Source of the DNA: Marasmius tenuissimus
Taxonomy: Eukaryota; Basidiomycota; Agaricomycetes; Agaricales; Marasmiaceae
Assembly (NCBI GenBank): GCA_029532415.1
Contig: JAQOTA010000069.1
Span: 3,018,049 to 3,082,048, forward strand
Direction of reading: 5' to 3'
Length of the DNA: 64,000 bases
The translations under genes and the position numbers were made by a program. The notes under the pieces are model-generated. The model did not search any database, was not told where the DNA came from, and was given only the letters and a program-made list of their open reading frames with translations. Positions 36,875 to 47,171 of this stretch are shown piece by piece. How positions within the stretch are numbered: position 1 is the first letter of the stretch; each line of letters opens with the position of its first letter.

Positions 36875-39710
36875 TCAGTTATCTTCCTCATCTGGACACT
36901 TCCGGAACCTCGCCATAGCTGTAGCAATACCCGGTCTCTGAGATGCCTTCAGCCACTCCAACAGCTTGTAATCGCTGGGCTGAAGTAGGAAGTTCGTAGG
37001 ATACCCAGCCACACTACCCGCTGAGGTTTGATGATTAGGCTCATTGAGCAGGACAAGAAACTGGTGGGAGGGTATTTTGGTGAAGTGGTTCACGCCGAAC
37101 ATCATGGTTGAAGAGGTGACATTCGTGAAACGGCGTCCTACCCCCTGCTCAAATACCTGTAAGTCAATATAAGCAGCGGTGGCGATATTGGATGTTTGGG
37201 TGACCGAGGCGTATTTTCCATTTTTACCGCCGGTCTTCTCATATAATGCGACGACTGAGCGTATGAGATTCAATGTCAGCCTGCGGGAACTTGAGAGATA
37301 AAGTTTGCAAGTACCTTTGCCCACTAGAATTGACCCGGAATCAGCCCAGATAATACCATAGTCATGTCTCTTCAATGGGCGAAGAGACGTAACACGTGCA
37401 TTTGAGACAAAGGGAAAATAAGCATCTTTCACGGATAGGTGGGCTTTGAATACATCGTGACGCCACACGGCAGCCTAGCAGGAAATGAAAAGTGATACTG
37501 TCGGAATGAGATAGCACACTGGGAATAGGGATACATACCTTCTTAGTGTTTGCTGCGGCCGAAACCGCTGCATTGGCTGAATTACCTGACAATGTGACCT
37601 GCTGTTGGCTTCCGTCGCCTTTTGGGGCAGTGGTCCAACATCCGTTCCTGCTCTGACCAGCAGAAGACTGCTCTCAATCCCGACTTTCGCGGCGAATTGT
37701 GTTGTAACGGCCGAGGATTTGTTGACTGAGGGATTGGGTGGCAGATGATTTGCGAGTAGTTGATGTACGTGTTCCCATTGCGGCCTGTAAAGTCTGGTTT
37801 TGACGTTGAAGCTCGATCAGGGCATTGTAATTGATGTCTTCGAGGGCTGCACGGACTTGACCAAGGGGTTTCGAAAGCTCATCCGAGAGGTTGAGTTTTG
37901 CATTTGCGACGGCCTTCTCGAATGCTTGTACAGCCTCAAAGTCTTGTCCTTGTGCTTCTGCTTCTTCCTCCTCGTCCACATCTGCAAGTTGCTGTCTGTA
38001 TACAACGATTAAGAAGCCAAATACATTGAGATGAAGTGTAAAAACTCACATCTCGATCATTCTTTCGGTGACCAGCGACATCCCAGCACATAGGAGACCC
38101 CTTACCGCTTCTTCCTCTTTGTCTGTGTAGTTCGGGCGGCGAATCAAATCCTCCTCGCAGTTGAACATTTGATCCAGTCTTCCTACAATCTCTTCGTCTT
38201 CTCCCTCATCAGGGCATGCCCCTTCGTCCCAATCATCCCTCCAATCCTCCAATTTCTTCTCCAATGCAGCAAAGGAGGGCAAAGACGGTTTGAGCATTGA
38301 GAGGTTCCGCCGGGCCCACTGAAATTGTTGTGTGCTCATGCCTAATAGCCGCACACAGCTTTCAACATCGCCCAGCGCTTGCCTCGCGATATCATCGATT
38401 TCTTCGTGTGTTGGATAGGTTCCAAGTACGACGAGATCAATCCCAGTAAGGTCAAAGTAAGTGTGGTGATATCCAGCTGCCCGGGCTTTTGGATTCGACG
38501 AGTTACCACGACGAACGGCGGCACCCATTTGTAACCTGACCTTGGGAACACCATAGATGAAGTCTAGGAAATCAAAGTCGTCACCGATCAGGGCTCGAGT
38601 GTCGCCGAAAGCATGTTCATCGGGTTCAGAAGAATGAAGCCAGGGTATGAGAGGCAAAATGTTGTTGCTGGTGTTCTGGTAGTCGCGATGGATAACAATG
38701 AGGGCGAGATAACCTTCAATCAGAATGCGAGCAATATCAAGTGCCTCTCGCGAGAGGCAATACCGCTTGTCGTACCCTGATACTGACAGGAAGGTTTCCC
38801 AGTAATCGATGAAGTAACGTGCCCGAAGAACCATCCTGACGCGTTCGTGATGCGAAATGCGGCGATTCTGAAAAGCATCAATGAAGTCTCCGAGCACAAA
38901 GAGAAGAACAATGAGCAAGATATGCTCCGGATGAGCGTCAGATACATATTCCAACATGTCTGCTGAAAAAAGACGAGTGGCGGCAGCATCATCTTGGCGG
39001 TCGAGTCGTTCGACATCACGGATGTATATGGGCGACCGATCCTCGTGAGCAACCTCTCGAACAAATTCGTAGACAGCCACGTAGTTTCCAAAACACAGCA
39101 GGCGGGCTCCCGAGAATATGTTGCTTCGGAACGTTTTCAGTGCATGCTTCGAGTCCTGAATAACAGTAACCGGCTGATCGTGTATAATGGCAAACTTGAC
39201 AGCGACATCTTTTCCGCCCTCATAAGGACTCGAGATGGTGTAATCAACAACCCGGTCAGCTTGCGAGATGATCCGACGCTGAACGCCTCGCTCGACCTCT
39301 GTACCATCACAGGCATAAGAGACCACGTTGACCCCCTCCTGTATAAGCCCACGGATGATCTCCATAGAGTAAGAAGTGAGAGTGGTAGCATCTAGCGTGT
39401 TTGGGATCGCTTTAGCAGCCAATAAAATGGGAGTGACGCCCGGTATACAAGGGGTGACTATCCATAGTCGAATCTAATCACCGAGTCGGTGTTGAGTATA
39501 TTGTGTGCTCGCCTCGAAAAAACAATGATCACATAACTTTGGCGCCTTCCTCTCATCGTGTACCTTCAGGACCGTCTCAAGCTCATCTGGATCCATGACC
39601 TTGATTGGTCCAGCGTCCGAGCCCACGACCAAATGACACTCCGCATTGGAATCATAATATACACGCAAGCGTGGCATGAGCTTTGTGTCGTCGCAGCATA
39701 ACGCACGAAG
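36875..39710 (-). pseudogene. P-element-type DDE transposase-like gene, copy 2 (5'-truncated)
   Basis: The frame begins inside the family's conserved start (CDDTKLMPRLRVYYD, matching DCTKVRQRLTYS of copy 1) and continues through a 458-codon exon (39422-38046) and smaller exons to 36875. Catalytic-type motifs: YACDGTEVERG, QDSKHALKTFRSN, and EPDEHAFGDTRALIGDDF; the C terminus carries VVALYEKTGGKNGKYASV, matching copy 1. An in-frame TAG (39476-39474) separates the first 67 codons from the rest. Skipping a 24-nt GT...AG segment there would restore the frame, but that is very short for an intron. Truncation falls where the JmjC copy 2 upstream region begins. Confidence 0.55.
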
Positions 39711-39765
39711 TCAGAACATTGGGTACTTATGTGTTCTCGGCAAATACCGATTCATGACACTCGGT

Positions 39766-39839
39766 TGCCACCGGTTGCGGCTGGCCACAGGCGGTTTCGG
39801 GTAGTTGCAACCAGCCTTGGCGAAGGTCTGATTACTAAT
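39766..39839 (+). promoter_or_regulatory. GGTTGC repeats and GATTACTAAT box upstream of JmjC copy 2
   Basis: Repeated CCGGTTGC, GGTTTCGGGTAGTTGCAACC-like words at 39766-39820 are followed by GATTACTAAT at 39830-39839, ending 31 bases before the ATG. The sequence just before the ATG (TTTCACCACG) is also shared with the other copies. A shared promoter is inferred. Confidence 0.5.
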
Positions 39840-39870
39840 CTTTCACAACCTGTCTTTCACCACGTCGAGG

Positions 39871-41592
39871 ATGGACGATTCCATTCCTCTGCACAGTGAG
39901 TCATTCTTTTTCATAGTCAAGAAAGAATATTGACTCCCCTTGAAGCTGATCTTCTCCAGTTCGTTCAAACGACGAAAATCAAGAATGTCGGCGATTTCCA
40001 CTGGCAAAAGCGATGTCTAACTCGTGACGTCAACGTGAATACTGAGAGGGGACGTTTGGCCGGCGACATCTTTTGGCACGGAGACAAGATCTGGATCTAC
40101 CAGGGGGATGAGAAGGAAACGAAATGGGTCACATGTAAAGTCGCTTTCGAAACCTTGATCAAGTGTCCTATCCGAGAGATGGACGAGTATACACTGAATC
40201 CTTACGCGAAGTCCTGGCGCAAGAGTGATAAGTGGAGGTGGGATAAAAGTGTGAAGAGGCAGAAGATAACGGGTGATGGGTGCGTGATCCTCTTGTTTAG
40301 TTTCATTTCGCTTCCAGGTTTAATTCTGGTTTACCCACTTCACCAGGCCTTCCAAGGAATCAGCTGCGGTGATTGACGTCTCAGAACCACCTCCTCACAC
40401 GTCGATTTCCATGGCTTCAGCTTCGGAAACTACACCAAGATCGCCAGATCTCACACTCACTGAAGCTATCCCTTCTTCCCAACACCGTGAATTCCCGTTT
40501 GTTTAGCTGTTTGTTCTCACCTTTCTCACTCTTTTTTGGATGGTATTTGCAGCCGCTATGTTCAACTCATGGATTATAGACCTTCTGAAGGCGATGGACT
40601 CTCCCCCCAGGCCTCCACCTTCCCTTCTTTCACGAGTTCAACATATCTTCGAGTTCATCCGGGGCCATACCGAACATATTCCCTTCTACCATCACCAACT
40701 TGATGGTACAGGTCCTCAGAACGTTCAGTTTACTCTCCCGCTCGAGACTGTGACATCTTTTTCCCTCGAGATGGTCTTCACGGATCTCATCGAGAATTAC
40801 ACCGCCGGTCTCGACATTAACATCATCAATTCCGAGGAAGGATACGATGATCGGGACTCCTCGGTCATGGAGTTTCTCTCGAGTCTCTCGTTTTCGGATG
40901 GTACTGGCAATTTTGAGGGTCGCTCCTTAGCCTGCCTCAATGTGTTTTCGACGCCGAAAGGAACGGGTGAGATGAAAATTAAGTGGGGGAGCCACATTGG
41001 GGAGAAGTCAAAGGTCCTTCACCCAGGTGAGGCGAGCACATCGATCACACCGTACGGACACGTCACTTCTCCTCATACCGACCCATTCCCGGCGAGCATC
41101 GTCGTTCATCACTTCCAGGGGAGAAAGCTTTGGTTTACGTGGCCTCCAACGAAGGAGAACCTGACATTGTTCAGGATCCAAGGTGCAGATCATACATATC
41201 GCGATCTTCCTCTCTGGATCAGGCAGTTGAAAGGGTTGGAGGTCATTTTGATGGAAACCACGGGCTCGACCTTCATGATGCGTCCATTCACGATCCATGC
41301 CTGCATCTCACTTTCTAAAAGCTGCCACATCACACAACCAATGATACACCGGGCATGTTTCAAGGACGTTCGCACCGCGACGGAGGTGATGATTTCACAG
41401 AATGTTGGAAAGATGCATGGGTCCGTTGTTGCACATTTCTCGGCATTTTTGGGTGTGTTTTATCGTTATGGGAAGAAGGAGTGGGTGAGCTTCATGAGGA
41501 AGAATGAGGATAAGGTGGAAGTGGAGAGGTGGGTAAATGACGTGGAGAAGTGGCATAAAAAGAATGTGAAGAAGGTGAGGGCTGACAAGTAG
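39871..41592 (+). CDS. JmjC-like Fe(II) dioxygenase (copy 2, intact, 512 aa)
   Basis: Four exons, 39871-39895, 39946-40279, 40347-40486 and 40553-41592, sum to 1,539 nt in frame; introns are 50-67 nt. The N-terminal part has a conserved block (GDIFWHGDKIWIYQGDEKET) of unknown role, then a low-complexity linker. The C-terminal half is a cupin/JmjC-like fold: YGHVTSPHTDP (H-x-D iron ligands), HHFQGRKLWFTWPP, and PFTIHACIS (distal His). JmjC proteins use 2-oxoglutarate and iron to demethylate or hydroxylate histones or other proteins; the substrate cannot be read from sequence. Paralogue of the gene at 50909. Positioned next to a SNF2 fragment. Confidence 0.75.
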
Positions 41593-41687
41593 GAGTTGGA
41601 TTGATCATTGTAGTTTCTTGGTAGTGGTGTGGCATCACACTGGTTATATGTACGTAGACAGAACCCTTACATTTGATGTCTGCTTTC

Positions 41688-42638
41688 TCACTTCGATGGG
41701 CACACGTTACAAGGTCTCAAGGTCTTATTGTTTTTGTCACCTCCTTGACTTTTCTAGATGTTAACCATTCGTACCAGGACCAGATCTGGTCTGCTCAGGA
41801 TTGGAGACAGATCGTAGGCCGTGCACATCGACAGCCTCAGAAAGATGAGGTCAAGTTCGTCAACATTATCACGGAAGATACAGCCGATGTAATCATCAAC
41901 GAGATGGCTCGTCAGAAGCAGGACATGTTCGATGTGTTCGTGGACAAAGGCCCAGGGAGAGGTTCGTTTCCAGTCAGTCGTATACCTGTTTTGATTCTTA
42001 ATAACATCTTTCTAGCATTGGAGGCGAATCTCAACGGGAAGACTGCTTACAACGCGGAGCCGGGTCTCAACGACCCTAAGTTCTTGGCAGAGGGAAACAA
42101 GGACTCGGATGTTGATGATGAGGTCGTTCCTCCCAACTTCGATCTCCGCCACCTCCCTTTACTTCTCCCGAAACAATCCCACAGGAAAACGTTTCCCACA
42201 ATGTTCCCGTCCTTGGGGACCCCACAAAACCTCTCGGTTGGGCGAACAATCCCGACGGAACTCTCAAAGATCCATCAACAATGACATTCGTTGATTCACC
42301 CTCTCAGGAAAACATCGAACTTCCCCTTTCCTTTGACGATGATACTCCCGGTGCCGTCGTTAATACCGGATTTGACGACACTGACGTTGCGGATGAACCG
42401 CCTCGCGGAACATCTGAACAAACTCACGATTTTGAGACGGGAGATTCCTCTGTCTCCGTCTTTAGGCCTCAATTTCGTCCTTCTCAGTCTCAGGTGAGCC
42501 GCCATACACTGTCACAATCATTCCCCGTTGACATTTCTTCAGGCTTCTCGCAAAGCTCCCCTGCCAGCACGAGTTCCGACACCCATGCAACCACCTCGGG
42601 ACAAAACACGTCGAGGTCGAGGTGGGAAGCGTCTTTAG
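41688..42638 (+). pseudogene. SNF2-family ATPase, orphan C-terminal part (copy 2b)
   Basis: Starts abruptly with a degenerate motif V region, then YQDQIWSAQDWRQIVGRAHR with motif VI (GRAHRQPQ). It continues through TADVIINEMARQKQDMFDVF to a long Asp/Ser-rich tail and a basic end (RRGRGGKRL, stop 42636-42638). Introns are recognisable at about 41962 and 42123. It corresponds to the last third of copy 1. The ATP-binding half lies downstream at 42792-47110 instead of upstream, so the order is permuted and the middle is missing. Confidence 0.65.
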
Positions 42639-42750
42639 ACTTAGGGGTTTATAATTCATTCTACATACTCAACTCCCACATTTTAATTGAAGAATGTTTT
42701 GACTTATATCTTCGGCAAGGTAGCTGCGTAAGACATGAGCTCTTTACTCT

Positions 42751-42769
42751 CGTCTAAGAAAGTTAGACG
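42751..42769 (+). repeat. 19-base palindromic motif CGTCTAAGAAAGTTAGACG
   Basis: CGTCTAA and TTAGACG form a 7-base-pair stem around a 5-base loop. Close relatives of either strand occur at about 43107, 44590, 44956, 45071, 45298, 45412, 45526, 45639, 46912, 50203, 50270, 50418, 50487 and 50634. They sit in introns, in the minisatellite and in intergenic DNA of this block. Confidence 0.7.
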
Positions 42770-42791
42770 TTAGTGATTATGACCGAGGAGT

Positions 42792-45700
42792 TAAGTACCA
42801 CAGGTATTGAATCTTGTCAAGATTACTGGGCCAAGCGGAGCCGTCGTTCTCGAATACTCTCCGATCCACGAAGCTCTGATTCGTGCAAAGATTCCGACTT
42901 GGATAGAGAAGGAACGCCCCCCCCCCCTACGTTGACGCGGAGTGGGAGAAGACGTGGAAAGAGACTCAGGAAAAGATTCAGCAACACTTGTTGATGTTGG
43001 AAGGTCGGGGTGCAGTTGAAGATTTTGACTACGTAGAGGCAGGATTGGATGTGGTTCTTGCTGCTAGTCGGAGGGGAAATTGGTCTGGCGTGGGGGACAG
43101 ACCGGTGCGTCTAACTTTTACTGACACAAATGGATGTGCACTGACAACATACCGTCGAACAGATATTGGAGTTGTTGACCGAACACAACGTCTCGATTCG
43201 CCAGATTTCCACAGACCCCGAGTTCTACGTCGAATCAAAGGATGATGATTCCGGGAATGGTAAGAAGAGGAAACGAGGTGGAGTGAGAAAGAAAGCCGGC
43301 GACAATGAGGTCAACAGCGCGTTGGCCCGGGGCTTCTGCTCACTGAAGCACTGGGAAGGTCTAGTCACGATGTTTCTGCCGAAGATTCTCGGGCGTAACT
43401 GCCTCGGAAGCAACGGTATGATGGTCAGCCCAGAATGGATTACGTGGTGGAAAGTCATTCTTCAGTCCTTGCTCGATGCTGCAGCGAAACAGCGTACGAG
43501 GTTCTTGGCTGGCTTATAGGACGTGGAGAAGAAGGTCAAGGAGGCGGTCGGCGAGGATCTCTTTCTGACGACCAATCTACCCAACGGGTTCGATTTGCAG
43601 AAGGTGAGGGCCGCCATCAAGCATGTTTGGTACTGGAAGAATGGTCTGAAGTGGCTTCCGAGGTCTCATGAGGACGTCAATGCTAACGCCAACAGAATTG
43701 ACCCGAACGCCACGGAGAACCGGCAACAGCTGATAGAGGAACGGTGGAAGCGACTCACCCCTCGGGCTCAGAAGATCGAATACACGCAGATGTTGGTTTG
43801 TTGGCTCTCGGGGATTGTGGAGAAGAAGACTGGGGTGATAATGGACTTTGCTGAGGCTGCCGAACCTGACGAAGAAGTGATAAGTGAGTATTCTGTGCCC
43901 TCATTTCGACCCTTATGGTTGACCAGCTTCAAAGTTGAGTACGGAAAGACGATGGCAGATAAGATCTCAGCAACGTCTCTGGTGATGATGCCCAAACCAA
44001 CCGAAGCCGAGGCCGAGTCCTTCGATCTCGAGGTTTTGGATTATGTTCAGAACTTTCGACCTGGCGAAGGGAATGCAGTCGACAATGCGGTCTCAATGTT
44101 CTTGAATAGCGATGTAGAGGCCGCCCTCCAGCAGTTTCTCGTGGAAGGCGAGGATATTGGGGTAGGTCAATTCGCCAAATGGTCCCCCGAAAAGCTTTGG
44201 GCGTACGTTGGGATTCTGGATGGCCTTCCAATCAGCTTTCAACACTGGACCTGTGATGACCCGGCCAAACTACCAGACGACGACACCCAGTTTGAAGGCT
44301 CCGACGAAGTTCAGATTAGTTGGCATCAGCTGGTTTTCATCGCGGCACTCCTCAGCCACATGTCCGATACCCAACTTGCACCTGTCGAGGGTATTGTGCA
44401 CACTCTTCCAGTTGACGATGCCCCCATCTCGATTCGCGAACAATGGGGTGCTGTGCCTGGTGTTGCTTTCTTTGACGATGTCGGGCTGGGGAAAACTATG
44501 TGTAGTATAGCAGGAATAGGGTCACTTCAGATGCTCTACACCTTTCAGAATCCCCCTGATGCGACTAAAGGTCAGTCTTGTATTCATCCAAGAAACTTAG
44601 ACGGCATCTCACCAGACCCTTGTGTAGTACCCACTCAAGATGATGCGACGGCAAGCATACCTTCCTCCACCGAAGGCACTAGCACATTTGCTCAAGGTGA
44701 GTTTGCACCTGTTCTGAATGTCTCGAAACATCTTCAATTCTCCTTATTCAAAGCGCCAACCCACCCTTCGTCCAACGGGAACACAGAGTCCTCATCCGAA
44801 CGCGATGAGAAAAATCGTGAGTGTATTTCGATCCAGACCATGGAAAGCGAGAATCTGATTTTTACTTCCCAAATAGCGCCCTCAAAGGAACTCGCAAACA
44901 TGACCGGAAATATCTCTATCACCGCGGGTACGTTGATTGAAGGTTCATTCTCCATTCGTCAAAGTTTTTTAGACGTTTACTCATCTCTCTATGCCCCAGA
45001 TCCTACTGTGACAACTACGAACGCCGGAGATGAGTCACCGAATACCTCAGTTCAAGGTACTATCTCTAACCGTCTAAGTTTCCTCGACGTTTTCTTATCT
45101 TCTATGAGTCATATTGTGCCGTGACACCCACAACCGGCAACACCGGGTCATCAAGCACCCCAACGCAAGGTTCGACTTCCCGCCGCCTCTATTTCACAGA
45201 ACATTGCTGACCTATCTATGTATCAGGTCCTACCGTGACAACCACAAACACTGGTCATGGGTCCTAAAGTACCCCAGTTCAAGGTGCGGTATCCAGCCGT
45301 CTAACTTTTCTAGACGTTCCCTTACGGCCCTATGCGTCAGACCATACCGCGACAACTATAATAGCTGGAAGTCAGAGTTCAGGTGCCGCCGTTCGAGGTA
45401 CTATCTCAAGCCGTCTAACTTTCCTAGACGTATGCTTACCTGCCCGTGCATCAGACCATACCGCAACAACCACAATCGCTGAAAGTGGAAGCTCTGGCGG
45501 CCCCGTTCAAGGTGCTATCCCAAGCCATCTAACTTTTCTAGACGGATACTGATCTCATTTCCTAATATCTACCACCTCGACAACGAACACCGAGGACGGG
45601 AGCTCAATCGCCCAGGCTCAAGGTTCACTATCTTGTTTGTCTAAGTTTCTTAGCCAGCTTCTGATTCCATCGTTACTTCCCAGTACTCACAACGACTACC

Positions 45701-47110
45701 TCGAACGGAGAGAGTACCACAACCAACTCAAGTGAGCTCTTTTGGTTCCGTTGTTTGCATTGACGATTTAACATTGTCCTTTCACGATACAGAATCTCAA
45801 AAAAGACTCGACAACTGGCTCTGGGCGGTCATTTCCTGGCTGTCTTCGAAATCGTGAGTATATCCCACCCCCGGTCTCTTAGAAGCGACGACTTATTCGT
45901 GTTACAGTAAAAACATTCGCAGGTCGTAAAAACGGCCTTCCTCGCTCTCCCCACATCATTGTTATCCCCAATAGCCTCATGGATCAATGGGGTGCTGAAA
46001 TTCCCCGATTCACAAAGTCGGGGTCAGTCTACGTTCATAAGGTTACAACGGTGACAAAGGATTGGGAAAGCGACATGGAAACACTCTGTGATTTGATTGA
46101 GATTAGAGGGCAGCAGGTTATCGTTCTCATCGTACACTCCGTGAGTAGCTCCCAGAACGAGTTTCGGACAGAAGGACTGAAATTTTTGCAGGTGTTATCG
46201 CGTATGTACACCAGATATCGTTCGGAGCTGGAGGCCTCGATGACGCAGGGAACGCCACGCTTCAAGTACAATGTCCCCACTTGCACCATTTTCTCTTTCG
46301 ATTTCACCTCGATGTGGGTCGACGAAGTTCACGAAGCTCGCACAGGGAAGGGGTTGTGGTGTGCCATTGGTGTGCTACCTCAAAAGTCTCTGATCAAGGT
46401 ATTTATGACTGCGACACCATTGATGGAGAATCCCGAGGCGAGTTTTAGTTATTACTTGGGATATCACATACTCACACGTTTTGGCAGGATCTTCTCAATC
46501 TCTTACTTCTTGTGAGACCGCCAACCCTCAATTGGACAGCACAGGCAGATCTCGTGAATCTTGCTGGTGACTTCCGTCGGATGAAGAATATGGCTACCGT
46601 CAAGGAAACCTCGCACGACGACGCGGTGAAGTGGGCTCGGGGTATAACCACTGACTCTCAGGCCTCGAAGGAGGAGCTGCATGCTGGTCAAAAGAAGCTC
46701 GTGGAGGTCCTGATCGCAACCTTACAGCGACACCTCCTCACACGTGCTATTCGACGCACAAACAAGTCGAAAGTGAACTCAGCCCTTCCTGCTAGCACCT
46801 TCATCACCCTGTCTGTCGACGTTACCGACGGAGAAGCCCAAGAGTCTTATAAGCAGATGGACGTAGAAGTCAAACTAACCTTCTTCGACCGCGCAACCCA
46901 TGGAGTGAGTCCGTCTAACTTTCTTCGACGCGAACTCCCAAGTACTGATATTGAATATTCCACAGGTTTTCTTCAACGAGGCCCGCGCCAAACTGGCTTT
47001 CCCGAATGCGAGAAAGATCAAATCTGCCGATTACGGGTTAGAGGCCTTAAACGCTGACTCAGCGACGAAATTAAAGACGACCATCGGGATTCTCACTCGG
47101 ATCGTGACCC
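42792..47110 (+). pseudogene. SNF2-family ATPase, N-terminal two thirds (copy 2a, broken)
   Basis: Recognisable in order: a family-specific N-terminal region; motif I FFDDVGLGKTM (about 44475); VIPNSLMDQWGAEI (about 45965); DEVHEA in the motif II position (about 46320); MTATPLMENPE for motif III; and a helical stretch ending ATKLKTTIGILTRIVTLYK, where the gene stops. Defects: an 11-C run (42917-42927) where the frame changes, an in-frame TAG (43517-43519), about 1.3 kb of minisatellite between motif I and the next exon, and loss of motifs IV-VI. The next gene, family X copy 2, starts at 47172. Confidence 0.7.
44945..45660 (+). repeat. about 115-125-base minisatellite inside the SNF2 copy 2 gene
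   Basis: Units contain, in order, the palindrome CCGTCTAACTTTTCTAGACG, a stretch with CAGACCATACCGC(A/G)ACAAC, and a (G)TTCAAGGTGCTATC-type end. About five to six units are seen. In one frame they encode a repeated SRLTFLDV...TTT...VQG pattern, with stops in some units. The corresponding place in SNF2 copy 1 is an ordinary short intron. Confidence 0.7.
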
Positions 47111-47171
47111 TATATAAAGAGCCATGTTCTGACCTTTCCCTTTCTTTCTTTCCCCCATTACCTCCCCCGAT

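Noticed and set aside
38046..39422. KDZ-type transposase for the long minus-strand exon
   Set aside because: The YD(V/I)ACQ-type and other KDZ hallmarks are not seen; the DxxHxxK and FG-x-x-R pattern fits P-type better.
43490..43525. A 26-nt intron to remove the TAG in SNF2 copy 2a
   Set aside because: Its length would shift the frame away from the homologous downstream sequence.
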